From assembly GCF_030538655.1 (NCBI RefSeq), contig NZ_JAUNTO010000013.1:27336-91335 (forward strand): a stretch of DNA of 64,000 bases. Reading direction: 5' to 3'. The position numbers and the translations under genes were made by a program. The stretch comes from Paracoccus sp. (in: a-proteobacteria). GTDB lineage: Bacteria > Pseudomonadota > Alphaproteobacteria > Rhodobacterales > Rhodobacteraceae. The first letter of the stretch is position 1. Each line of letters begins with the position of its first letter. Below are positions 27,934-35,995 of the stretch, piece by piece. Below the pieces are notes generated by a model. It had not been told where the DNA came from. It searched no databases and worked only from the letters and a program-made list of their open reading frames with translations.

Positions 27934-28128
27934 TTAGGCGGTGACGCCCTTCATGGCCCATGCGTCGGCTTCCGCCAGCAGGATCAGCGTGCAATGTCCG
28001 CGCTTGTGGCGGGTCAGTTCGCCGTTGGCGAAGGCGCGGTTGATGGTGCTGACACTCACGGAATACCGGCGCGCGGCGTCGTTAATCCGAATGAAAAGCG
28101 GCTGAATGGGGTCGGTAATATTGGCCAT
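27934..28128 (-). CDS. Excisionase/AlpA-like DNA-binding protein
   Basis: The 64-residue protein has a winged-helix core with FIRINDAARRYSVSVSTINR and AFANGELTRHKRGHCTLILL, like excisionases and phage regulatory proteins of the MerR-type fold. It lies between the integrase and the tape-measure gene, which fits a role in excision or integrase control. I chose the Met at 28128, behind AGAGGAACAAA. Confidence 0.7.
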   Translation of the reverse strand: MANITDPIQPLFIRINDAARRYSVSVSTINRAFANGELTRHKRGHCTLILLAEADAWAMKGVTA

Positions 28129-28669
28129 TTTGTTCCTCTGGGCCTTGGGCCAAGAGAACCGACAGCGGACGGCCGCGCCAAACATGACAAAGGTCAGGCT
28201 TGCATGTTAACAAACTGTCAACAATAATATCGTAGCGTCCGCGCACTGTCGGCTCCACTTGGGGTTGGTAGGGGGGAAGGCCGGTGCGCTCAGTTCTCAG
28301 GCTTACACGCGCCGGCCTTCCGGCTTTTATGTCATGTTCCGCCCTGCCGGTGCGGGAACAATGCAGAAACGCTATGCCCTGTCATTGGTGCGCTCAACCT
28401 AAATTTTACGTTTCGGTAACAGGTTTTGCGTTGACAAAGAATCGGAGCGCTGAAAGGCCGCCAGCGCATGTTGCGCGGCAAGCTAATGGCGGATTTGCTC
28501 GACTCAGATATGGTTGACATACGGCACCGCGACATTGCCCCTTGCAGGGGTAGAAGAACTCGCAACCTGTCGCGCCCTAAACCCTCGGTGTGTCGGGGCT
28601 TACGCTGTGTCGCCGGGCCGTTATGGCCACATATAGACAGCACATGACACATCAGCGCAGCCCCCTGTG
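28129..28669. other. 541-bp gap in the element without a convincing gene
   Basis: This stretch between the excisionase-like gene and the integrase has short frames on both strands, none with coding character. It holds a strong hairpin (28275-28321), a 17-base sequence TCAGTTCTCAGGCTTAC at 28290-28306 that also occurs (one mismatch) at 23334-23350, and AT-rich patches likely to be promoters. Confidence 0.5.
28275..28321. repeat. Strong inverted repeat
   Basis: GGAAGGCCGG and CCGGCCTTCC pair perfectly, extended by GCG/CGC, around a loop of about 19 bases, followed on the plus strand by GGCTTTTAT. It may be a terminator or a protein-binding site. Confidence 0.55.
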
Positions 28670-29911
28670 TCATTTTCCTGCCCTCTTTTTCATCAGGGTG
28701 ACGTTTTCGGTGTCCACCTGCTGCCCCGTCACATGCCCTGCCCAAGTGTCCATGATCGACCGGCGGGCTTCCAGTTCGTCGGTTCGGCGGTAGGCCCGTG
28801 AGGTTGATGTGCCGACCTTATGGGCAAGGCACATTTCGGCCAGATGCTCGGGCACGCCGGTTTCGGCAGCCCAGTCGCGGAAGCTGGACCGGAAGCCGTG
28901 CGGCCGGGCGTCCATGCCTGCGCGCGACATGAGGGTGGTCATTGCCATGTCGCTGATGACGCCCTTCGTCTTGCCGGGGAACAGGTATCCGGCGCGGCTC
29001 TGCGCGATGGCCTCTCTTGCGATGCTGACGGCAGGATAGGACAGCGGCACGCGAAACGGCACCGCCTTACCTTTGCGGCCCTTCATCCGCCCGCCTTCGC
29101 CCTCGGCTGGTATCGTCCAGATCGCCGCGTCCAAATCGAATTGATCGGCATGCGCGAAGCGGATCGGGCGGCTGTGGTTCGCGGTCAGGATCAGCAGCCG
29201 CAGCGCCAGTTGCGTCGGCGTCCCCGCTGTCAGCGTGGCATAGAATCCCGGCACCTCGCTATAAGGCAGGGCGGCGATATGCGTGACCTGATGGCCCTGA
29301 TCTCCAAGGATCTCGCGGGCCAGCGCCGGAGCGTTGAGATTGACCTCAAAGGATCGGGCGGCGGCATGGCGAAGCACAATCCCGATTCGCTGCAATGCCT
29401 TCATCGCGGCGTCGGGGGTGTCCCGCCAGATCGGACGCAGCGCATCGGCGATATCGTTCTGGTTCAGACTCTCCACGTCCCGCCTGCCCAGCAGGGGCAG
29501 AATATGGACGCGCAGAGGGGACAGCCAGCGCCCGGCGTCACCATCATCGCGCAAGCCAGGCTTGATCGCCTCGAAGGCGGCTTGCGTCATTTCGACCAGC
29601 GTGCGCCCCGGTGCGGCGGCCCGGCTGCGCTGCGCGGCGCGGGCGGCCAGAGGGTCGCCGCCCTCCCGTAGCACTCTGGCCCATTCGTCGCGCTGTCTGC
29701 GCGCCTCCGCGAGTGAAACATCAGGAAACGCACCCAAGCCCATTTCACGGCGCCGGGCGCCCAGAGGGTAACGATAAACCCATGATCTGCCGCCTGCCTC
29801 CGAAACATTCAGGTATAACCCGCCGCCATCGGCGTGCCGACCGGCCGGCAATGCTGCACATGCACGGGCTGTTAGGTGCATCCGTTTTCTTTCCACCATC
29901 CGTTCCACCAA
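28670..29911 (-). CDS. Tyrosine-type site-specific integrase (P4-like, DUF4102 N-terminus)
   Basis: The 413-residue recombinase carries the arm-binding DUF4102 domain (GGLYLNVSEAGGRSWVYRYP), a core-binding helical domain, and a catalytic domain. That domain has Arg248 (NHSRPIRF), His338 and Arg341 (PHGFRSSFRDW), His364 (LAHKVG) and the nucleophile Tyr374 (SRAYRR). It lies at the attR end and should catalyse integration at tRNA-Leu. The ATG choice among three nearby Mets is open because the direct repeats overlap this region. Confidence 0.92.
   Translation of the reverse strand: MVERMVERKRMHLTARACAALPAGRHADGGGLYLNVSEAGGRSWVYRYPLGARRREMGLGAFPDVSLAEARRQRDEWARVLREGGDPLAARAAQRSRAAAPGRTLVEMTQAAFEAIKPGLRDDGDAGRWLSPLRVHILPLLGRRDVESLNQNDIADALRPIWRDTPDAAMKALQRIGIVLRHAAARSFEVNLNAPALAREILGDQGHQVTHIAALPYSEVPGFYATLTAGTPTQLALRLLILTANHSRPIRFAHADQFDLDAAIWTIPAEGEGGRMKGRKGKAVPFRVPLSYPAVSIAREAIAQSRAGYLFPGKTKGVISDMAMTTLMSRAGMDARPHGFRSSFRDWAAETGVPEHLAEMCLAHKVGTSTSRAYRRTDELEARRSIMDTWAGHVTGQQVDTENVTLMKKRAGK
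29891..29909. repeat. Right pair of direct repeats, probable integrase arm sites
   Basis: TTCCACC-N5-TTCCACC has the same unit, orientation and spacing as 23353-23371, and overlaps the first codons of the integrase (encoding MVERMVER). Confidence 0.5.
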
Positions 29912-29915
29912 AATT

Positions 29916-29930
29916 TCTGCGCTTCGCAGA
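29916..29930. repeat. Palindrome upstream of the integrase
   Basis: TCTGCG-CTT-CGCAGA lies directly before the integrase start and could be an operator or Xis/Int site. The rest of 29912-30249, apart from attR, shows no gene. Confidence 0.35.
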
Positions 29931-30019
29931 TATTGTATGACACGGACAGACGCGTAAAACTACAGAAATAAAGGGAAATTATGAACGCCAAGGAGCGGTC
30001 AGAAACCTCAGTTATATGT

Positions 30020-30035
30020 TTCTCGACCGCACCAT
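30020..30035 (+). repeat. Right attachment site (attR)
   Basis: This is the second copy of TTCTCGACCGCACCAT, without the rest of a tRNA. It marks the right end of the element. Confidence 0.88.
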
Positions 30036-30249
30036 CATCACCTGACAATTCGGATGCCGCGACAGCGGTTGTGCGGGCCAGCGGGGCCTGCCGGATCTGC
30101 TTTTATACCGCCCCGGCAGACTTGCCCATAATTTAGGCATGTCGTGCCGTGCGGCTGTCTTGTCGCAAATGGTAATTGCAATTGGGCTGTCACGCTGCGT
30201 AACCTCTGCCTGCGCCACAAGCAGAACAAGACCTACAGGGGGATGCGCA

Positions 30250-31353
30250 TTGACCGGCAAGACCAGTGGTGACGGCTTCGTCGTTTTCGACCACGTCCAG
30301 AAAAGCTATGACGGGCAAACACTTGTCGTCAAAGATCTGAATATTTCCATCGCCAGGGGTGAATTTCTGACCATGCTTGGCCCGTCAGGTTCAGGCAAGA
30401 CCACCTGCCTGATGATGTTGGCCGGATTTGAAACCGCCACCCATGGTGAAATCCGGCTGGACGGGCGCAACATCAATGATGTGCCGCCGCACAAGCGTGG
30501 AATCGGTATGGTTTTTCAAAGCTATGCCCTGTTTCCGCATATGACCGTGGGTGAAAATCTGGCCTTTCCGCTGGAAGTGCGGGGCATGACCAAGGCCGAG
30601 CGTGACGCCCGGATCAAGCGCGCGCTGGACATGGTGCAGATGGGGGCTTTTGCCAGCCGCCGCCCCTCGCAACTGTCGGGCGGGCAGCAACAGCGGATCG
30701 CACTGGCCCGCGCGCTGGTGTTTGACCCCGAGCTGGTGCTGATGGATGAACCGCTGGGTGCGCTGGACAAGCAGCTGCGCGAGCATATGCAATATGAAAT
30801 CAAGCAGTTGCACCACAAACTGGGAATCACGGTTGTTTATGTGACCCACGATCAGGGTGAGGCGCTGACCATGAGCGATCGCATTGCCGTGTTCAACGAT
30901 GGCCGCATTCAGCAGCTTGCCCCACCCGAGGTGTTGTATGAAAAGCCGGAAAACAGCTTTGTTGCCAATTTCATCGGCGAAAACAACGCACTGCCCGGAA
31001 AGATTGAGAAACTGGATGGCAATCGGGCGCTGGTCCGGTTGGGCAATGGCGAACTGATCGACGCAACAGCCGTCAATATCCGCGAGGTCGGGCAGGACAC
31101 CCGCGTGTCCATCCGCCCCGAGCGGGTCGAGTTCAAGCCCGACCTGATGCCCGTCGGGGCGCATACGATCGAAGCCGAGGTGGTTGACGTGATCTATATG
31201 GGTGACATTCTGCGCGCCCGGCTGAAGGTCGCGGGCAGCGACGGGTTCGTGATGAAATACCGCAACACGCTGGGGCAAACCAAGCTGTCGCCGGGGGACA
31301 AGCTGCATATAGGCTGGCACCCGCAGGACGCCCGTGCACTGGACCCGGTGTGA
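30250..31353 (+). CDS. ABC transporter ATP-binding protein (polyamine/PotA type)
   Basis: The 367-residue ATPase energises uptake by the two permeases encoded downstream. It has Walker A GPSGSGKT (44-51), the signature LSGGQQQR (142-149), Walker B LVLMDEP, the switch histidine in YVTHDQGEAL and a C-terminal TOBE domain with SIRPERVEF. These are typical of the spermidine/putrescine (PotA/CUT1) group. I place the start at the TTG at 30250, behind AGGGGGATG, because the ATG-initiated extension upstream does not look coding. It heads a seven- or eight-gene operon right after attR. Confidence 0.88.
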   Translation: MTGKTSGDGFVVFDHVQKSYDGQTLVVKDLNISIARGEFLTMLGPSGSGKTTCLMMLAGFETATHGEIRLDGRNINDVPPHKRGIGMVFQSYALFPHMTVGENLAFPLEVRGMTKAERDARIKRALDMVQMGAFASRRPSQLSGGQQQRIALARALVFDPELVLMDEPLGALDKQLREHMQYEIKQLHHKLGITVVYVTHDQGEALTMSDRIAVFNDGRIQQLAPPEVLYEKPENSFVANFIGENNALPGKIEKLDGNRALVRLGNGELIDATAVNIREVGQDTRVSIRPERVEFKPDLMPVGAHTIEAEVVDVIYMGDILRARLKVAGSDGFVMKYRNTLGQTKLSPGDKLHIGWHPQDARALDPV

Positions 31354-31357
31354 TCCG

Positions 31358-32431
31358 ATGCGCTGCGCCTTCGCCCTGATTGCCGCCGCGCTGCCGCTGA
31401 CCGCCGCCGCGCAGGATCGCAGCATCACCGTGATTTCCTGGGGCGGTGATTTTTCCGCCGCTCAGGTCGAGGCGCTGAACCGCCCTTTTACCGCCGACAC
31501 AGGCATCGGGGTGCTGATGGTCGATGCCGGCGATCCGGCCCTGCCGCTGAAGGCGCAGGTCGAGGCAGGCAATGTTACCACCGACGTGGCCAGCATCGGC
31601 TATGCCGAGGCGACGCAGCTTTGCGATGCCGGTGTGGTGCAGCCCATCGACCACGCGATTCTGACGCCCGCGCCTGACGGCACCCCGCTGGAGCAGGATT
31701 TCATGCCGGGCAGCCTGTCGGAATGTTTCGTCGCGACCGATATTTATTCCACGATCATTGCCTGGGATGATCGGGCGATGGATGGCGCTATGCCGCAGAC
31801 CGTTGCCGATTTTTTTGATCTGGACCGCTTTCCGGGCCGTCGCGGCGTTCTGAAAGAGCCGCGCTTCACGCTGGAAATGGCGCTGATGGCCGATGGCGTG
31901 CCTGCCACGCAGGTCTATGAGGTGTTGTCCACGGATGCGGGCGTGGACCGCGCCTTTGCCAAGCTGGATACGATCAAGGACCAGTCGATCTTTTGGGAGG
32001 CAGGTGCCCAGCCCCGGCAGTTGCTGGCCGATGGCGAGGTGGCGATGTCGATGGCCTATAACGGCCGTATCTTCGCCGCTCGCGTCGATGACGGCGTGCC
32101 GGTGTCGATGATGTGGGATGGCCAGATCTACGAGATCGAAGGCTGGGTCATTCCGACCGGCGCGCCCAACCCGGCCGAGGCGCTGGAATATGTCGCCTAT
32201 ACTACGTCGCCGCAGGTGATGGCGGGGTTCGCGGGGCAGATCAGCTATGGCCTGCCGCGCCATAGTGCTGCCGCACTGGTGGGCAATTATCGCGATACCG
32301 ACATGCCAATGGCCGGTCATCTGCCGACCGCGCCCGAAAATATGTCAAATGCGCTGCAATTCGACCATGATTTCTGGGTCGATCACCTGAATGAACTGAA
32401 CGAACGCTTTGCCCGCTGGGTGGCGGCGTGA
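31358..32431 (+). CDS. Polyamine-type ABC substrate-binding protein, copy 1
   Basis: This 357-residue periplasmic protein has a signal peptide of about 18 residues (ALIAAALPLTAAA), then the family opening SITVISWGGDFSAAQVEAL and lobes with GNVTTDVASIGYAEATQLCD. It is the most divergent of four tandem paralogues: it has IFWEAGAQPRQLLADGEVAM where the others have WWEAGAQ.PQLL. A cysteine pair (QLCDAG and SECFVATD) occurs in all copies and may form a disulfide. It overlaps no neighbour and starts 4 bases after the ATPase stop. Confidence 0.88.
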   Translation: MRCAFALIAAALPLTAAAQDRSITVISWGGDFSAAQVEALNRPFTADTGIGVLMVDAGDPALPLKAQVEAGNVTTDVASIGYAEATQLCDAGVVQPIDHAILTPAPDGTPLEQDFMPGSLSECFVATDIYSTIIAWDDRAMDGAMPQTVADFFDLDRFPGRRGVLKEPRFTLEMALMADGVPATQVYEVLSTDAGVDRAFAKLDTIKDQSIFWEAGAQPRQLLADGEVAMSMAYNGRIFAARVDDGVPVSMMWDGQIYEIEGWVIPTGAPNPAEALEYVAYTTSPQVMAGFAGQISYGLPRHSAAALVGNYRDTDMPMAGHLPTAPENMSNALQFDHDFWVDHLNELNERFARWVAA

Positions 32432-32443
32432 TTAACTGGACCT

Positions 32444-32461
32444 GCTGCCGGAACAGGCAGC
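32444..32461 (+). other. Hairpin after substrate-binding gene 1
   Basis: GCTGCC-GGAACA-GGCAGC forms a 6-bp stem in the gap between copies 1 and 2, without a T-tract. Confidence 0.45.
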
Positions 32462-32515
32462 CAATCACAACGGCGCATACGCCAGACCCATAGTCCAACC
32501 GGAGAAAAAACCGAC

Positions 32516-33586
32516 ATGAAAAGACTGCTTATCCTGACCACCGCACTGGGCGCACTGGCTGTTCCCGCTTCGGCGGATGTGAACCTGTTGTCCTGGGGCG
32601 GGGCATACGGGAATTCTCATCTGGAAGCCTATGTCAAACCGTTTCAGGCTGAAACCGGCATCAAGGTGAACATGGCCGATGCCGATAACCCCGCCACGCC
32701 GATCAAGGCCATGGTCGAGGCGGGCAACATCACCACCGATGTGGCCTCGGTGGAATATGCCGACGCGGTGCGCCTGTGTGACGAAGGGCTGCTGGAAACG
32801 ATTGACCCGGCGATCCTGACCGTGGCCGAAGATGGCACCGCCATCGAGGATGACTTTATCGACGGGGCGATCACCGACTGTTTCGTGGCCACCGACGTTT
32901 ATTCGATGGTGCTGGCCTATGACGACAGCAAATTCGCCGATGCCAAACCCTCGACCCCGGCGGATTTCTTTGATCTGGCGGCCTTCCCCGGCAAGCGCAC
33001 CATGCGCAAGGGGGCGAAATTCAATCTGGAATTCGCGCTGATGGCCGATGGCGTCGCCCCGGATGAGGTTTATGACCTGCTGACCACCCCCGAAGGCGTG
33101 GACCGTGCCTTTGCCAAGCTGGACACGATCAAGAACGACACCATCTGGTGGGAAGCGGGCGCGCAGCCGCCGCAACTGCTGGCCGATGGCGAAGTGACGA
33201 TGGCCTATGCCTTCAACGGCCGGATTTTCAACGCCGCCCATGGCGAGAACAAGCCGTTCAAGATCGTCTGGGACGGACAGATTTATGAAATGGAAGGCTG
33301 GATCGTGCCCAAGGGCGCGCCGAATCTGGAAGAAGCGCTGAAGTTCATCACATGGACCACCGCCCCCGCGCCGCAGGCCCGTGCCGCTGAATTCATCAGC
33401 TATGGCCCGCCGCGCCGCTCGGCTGCCGCGCTGGTCGGCAATATCGAAGGTTCGGACGTGCCGATGGGGCCGAATCTGCCGACGACAGCAGAAAACCTGA
33501 CCAATGCACTGGGGTCGAACCTTGAATTCTGGGTCGATCACGATGCCGAGTTGAACGAACGCTTCAACAGCTGGCTGGCCAGCTGA
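32516..33586 (+). CDS. Polyamine-type ABC substrate-binding protein, copy 2
   Basis: The 356-residue paralogue has a signal peptide ending in VPASA, then DVNLLSWGGAYGNSHLEAYV, the cysteine pair (RLCDEG and ITDCFVATD) and WWEAGAQPPQLLADGEVTM near the hinge. Binding proteins of this group bind putrescine, spermidine or related amines; the differences between copies suggest different ligands sharing one permease. The ribosome site is CCGGAGAAAAA. Confidence 0.9.
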   Translation: MKRLLILTTALGALAVPASADVNLLSWGGAYGNSHLEAYVKPFQAETGIKVNMADADNPATPIKAMVEAGNITTDVASVEYADAVRLCDEGLLETIDPAILTVAEDGTAIEDDFIDGAITDCFVATDVYSMVLAYDDSKFADAKPSTPADFFDLAAFPGKRTMRKGAKFNLEFALMADGVAPDEVYDLLTTPEGVDRAFAKLDTIKNDTIWWEAGAQPPQLLADGEVTMAYAFNGRIFNAAHGENKPFKIVWDGQIYEMEGWIVPKGAPNLEEALKFITWTTAPAPQARAAEFISYGPPRRSAAALVGNIEGSDVPMGPNLPTTAENLTNALGSNLEFWVDHDAELNERFNSWLAS

Positions 33587-33604
33587 TCTGCCCGTGACAA
33601 CCGC

Positions 33605-33629
33605 CGTTCCCGCCACATCGGCGGGGACG
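33605..33629 (+). other. Hairpin after substrate-binding gene 2
   Basis: CGTTCCCGCC-ACATC-GGCGGGGACG forms a 10-bp stem with one G-U pair in the gap between copies 2 and 3, without a T-tract. Confidence 0.55.
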
Positions 33630-33686
33630 ACCGCGCAGGAAAGAACCAGCTGCATCCAGCAGCCATCATATGGTGAGGAAGATGCT

Positions 33687-34763
33687 ATGAGGTCTGAACT
33701 TCTTGTCGGAACGGCGCTTGCCCTGCTTGCCGGTCCCGCGTTGGCCGAAGGGCCGATCAACATCACCACCTATGGCGGTGCTTGGGGCGGTGCCGTGAAC
33801 GAGGCGTTCGCCAAGCCCTTTACCGAGGCGACCGGCATCGGTACGACGATGATCGACAATTCCGACCCGCCCACCCGACTGAAAGCCGAGGTCGAGGCGG
33901 GGAACGTGCAAAGCGATGTGTTCGACGTTGAACAATCGGATGTGCTGCGCCTGTGCGACGAAGGGCTGATCGAACCGCTTGATCCGGCCATCCTGCCTGC
34001 GGGGGCCGACGGGGCCTCGCCCGCCGATGATTATCTGCCCGCCGCGCTGCATGAATGCGGCACGGCGATCATGGTCTGGTCCACCGTCATCGCCTATGAT
34101 GCCAGTGCCTTCCCGGATGCTGCGCCGACGACGGTGGCGGATTTCTTTGACATCCAGAACTTCCCCGGCAAGCGCGGCTTTATCAAACGGCCCAAATATA
34201 CGCTAGAATTTGCCCTGCTGGGTGACGGCGTGGCCCCGGACGAGGTTTATGATGTCCTGTCCACCCCTGAGGGCGTTGACCGCGCCTTTGCCAAGCTGGA
34301 CCAGATCAAGGGCGACATCATCTGGTGGGAAGCCGGGGCGCAGGCACCGCAACTGCTAGCCGACAAAGAGGCGTCGATGACGCTGGCCTATAACGGCCGG
34401 ATCTTTGACGCCATCGTGCAAGAGGGCAGGCCCTTCGGCTTTGTCTGGGATGGCGTGAACCTCGATATGGATTACTGGGTGGTTCCGGTGGGTGCCCCCA
34501 ACCGCGAGGCGGCGATGAAATTTATCGCTTTTGCCGCTGATCCGGCGCAGCAGGCCAATCTGTCGCAATACATCGCCTATGGCCCGCCGCGTAAATCGGC
34601 GGCCTCCAGCGTCGGCAAATTCAAGGACGGCACCACCGATATGGCGCCTTATCTGCCGACGACGCCTGAAAACGTCGAGAATGCGCTGGTCAACGATGCC
34701 GAGTTCTGGGCCGATCACGACACCGAACTGACCGAGCGTTTCAACGCCTGGCTGGCAAGCTGA
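33687..34763 (+). CDS. Polyamine-type ABC substrate-binding protein, copy 3
   Basis: The 358-residue paralogue has a signal peptide (LLVGTALALLAGPALA) and begins its mature part with EGPINITTYGGAWGGAVNEA. It shares GVDRAFAKLDQIKGDIIWWE and a cysteine pair (RLCDEG, HECGTAIM), and ends ERFNAWLAS. The second part of its binding site differs from copies 2 and 4 (VWDGVNLDMDYWVVP). The Met at 33687 lies behind GAGGAAG. Confidence 0.9.
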   Translation: MRSELLVGTALALLAGPALAEGPINITTYGGAWGGAVNEAFAKPFTEATGIGTTMIDNSDPPTRLKAEVEAGNVQSDVFDVEQSDVLRLCDEGLIEPLDPAILPAGADGASPADDYLPAALHECGTAIMVWSTVIAYDASAFPDAAPTTVADFFDIQNFPGKRGFIKRPKYTLEFALLGDGVAPDEVYDVLSTPEGVDRAFAKLDQIKGDIIWWEAGAQAPQLLADKEASMTLAYNGRIFDAIVQEGRPFGFVWDGVNLDMDYWVVPVGAPNREAAMKFIAFAADPAQQANLSQYIAYGPPRKSAASSVGKFKDGTTDMAPYLPTTPENVENALVNDAEFWADHDTELTERFNAWLAS

Positions 34764-34773
34764 CACAGATGGT

Positions 34774-34795
34774 CGCGCGCGGATATCTGCGCGCG
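34774..34795 (+). other. Hairpin after substrate-binding gene 3
   Basis: CGCGCGC-GGATATCT-GCGCGCG forms a perfect 7-bp stem between copies 3 and 4. Confidence 0.5.
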
Positions 34796-34846
34796 GCCCG
34801 AAAAATGAAAACGGCGGCACAAACCGCCAAACAGGGAGAAATACAC

Positions 34847-35923
34847 ATGAAAAAATATCTGATTCTTGGCACGGCGCTGGCCGGTCTGGCGGGGGCCGCC
34901 TCTGCCCAGCAGGTGAATGTCGTATCCTGGGGCGGGGCATATTCGGCCAGTCAGGTCGAAGCCTATAACAAGCCCTTCACCGAGGCGACCGGCATCACCG
35001 TCAATATGATCGACGCCGACGATCCCGCCGTGCCGCTGAAAGCGCAGGTCGAGGCGGGGAACGTCACCGCCGATGTCTTTGACCTTGACCATGCCGGCGC
35101 CGTGCGCCTGTGCGACGAGGGCGCGGCGATTGCCATTGACGCCGCTGATCTGCCGCCCGCGCCTGACGGCACCCCTGCGGTGGACGATTTCATTCCCGGC
35201 GCGCTGACCGATTGCGCCGTGGGCAACATCGTCTGGGGCACTGTCATCGCTTATGACACGACCAAGTTCCCGGACGGCGCGCCCCAGACGGCCGCCGATT
35301 TCTTCGACGTCGAGAAATTCCCGGGCAAACGCGGCCTGCCGCCGAGTGCGAAACGCACGCTGTCGCTGGCGCTGGTTGCCGATGGCGTCGCGCCCGATCA
35401 GGTTCTGGCAACGCTGGCCACCCCCGAAGGCGTCGATCGCGCCTTTGCCAAGCTGGACACGATCAAACGCGACATCGTGTGGTGGGAAGCGGGCGCGCAG
35501 CCGCCGCAACTGCTGGCCGATGGCGAGGTGACGATGACCACGGTCTATAACGGCCGCATCTTTGACGCCATCGTGGCCGAGGGAAAGCCCTTCGACATCA
35601 TCTGGGACGGGCAATATATGGAGATGAACCTGTTCGTGATCGCCGAGGGTGCCCCCAACAGGGATGCGGCGCTGGAATATGTGAAATTCGCCACAGATAC
35701 ACAGCAGTTGGCTGAACAGGCGAAATACATCAGCTATGGTCCGGCGCGGCAATCCTCGATGCCGCTGATCGATCTTTACAAGGATGGCAAGACCGAGATG
35801 GAGCCGCATATGCCGAACTCGCCCGAGCATATGGAAACCGCGGTCATGGACGATCCCGAGTTCTGGGCTGACCACGACATCGAACTGACCGAGCGTCTGC
35901 GCAGCTGGCTGTCGCAGAACTGA
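34847..35923 (+). CDS. Polyamine-type ABC substrate-binding protein, copy 4
   Basis: This 358-residue paralogue has a signal peptide ending AGAASA, then QQVNVVSWGGAYSASQVEAY, a cysteine pair (RLCDEG, LTDCAVGN) and IVWWEAGAQPPQLLADGEV. It is the last binding-protein gene before the permeases and is followed by the strongest hairpin. The ribosome site is CAGGGAGAAAT. Confidence 0.9.
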   Translation: MKKYLILGTALAGLAGAASAQQVNVVSWGGAYSASQVEAYNKPFTEATGITVNMIDADDPAVPLKAQVEAGNVTADVFDLDHAGAVRLCDEGAAIAIDAADLPPAPDGTPAVDDFIPGALTDCAVGNIVWGTVIAYDTTKFPDGAPQTAADFFDVEKFPGKRGLPPSAKRTLSLALVADGVAPDQVLATLATPEGVDRAFAKLDTIKRDIVWWEAGAQPPQLLADGEVTMTTVYNGRIFDAIVAEGKPFDIIWDGQYMEMNLFVIAEGAPNRDAALEYVKFATDTQQLAEQAKYISYGPARQSSMPLIDLYKDGKTEMEPHMPNSPEHMETAVMDDPEFWADHDIELTERLRSWLSQN

Positions 35924-35933
35924 TGCCGGTTGT

Positions 35934-35958
35934 CCGCCGCCCTCGCGCGGGGCGGCGG
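35934..35958 (+). other. Strong hairpin between binding-protein and permease genes
   Basis: CCGCCGCCC-TCGCGCG-GGGCGGCGG forms a perfect 9-bp stem, 38 bases before the permease start. It has no T-tract, so stabilisation of the upstream message or partial attenuation is more likely than full termination. Confidence 0.6.
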
Positions 35959-35995
35959 CTTATCTGATCCGATCCCGCCGAACCGAAGGTGACAG

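Larger units (their letters stand above)
23282..30035. mobile_element. Integrated element at tRNA-Leu(GAG), tyrosine-integrase type
   Basis: The 16-bp sequence TTCTCGACCGCACCAT, the 3' end of tRNA-Leu plus one base, occurs at 23282-23297 and again at 30020-30035. The 6.75 kb between them holds a P4-type integrase, an excisionase-like gene, a tape-measure gene, an XRE regulator, RhuM and tiny genes, with nearly all intact genes on the minus strand. There are no replication, capsid or terminase genes, so it is a defective prophage or a small satellite-like island. The ABC operon and housekeeping genes resume immediately outside. Confidence 0.88.

Noticed and set aside
23282-30035. CRISPR array or retron-like repeats in the element
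   Set aside because: No regularly spaced repeats and no reverse transcriptase or cas gene were seen; only the att, arm and operator repeats described.
29981-30136. A 51-codon frame with AAAGGGA site crossing attR
   Set aside because: It runs through the att sequence into the ABC promoter region; the composition is not protein-like and there is no other support.
30174-30183. The 10-bp palindrome AATTGCAATT before the ABC operon as an operator
   Set aside because: Short palindromes are frequent in AT-rich patches and there is no second copy.
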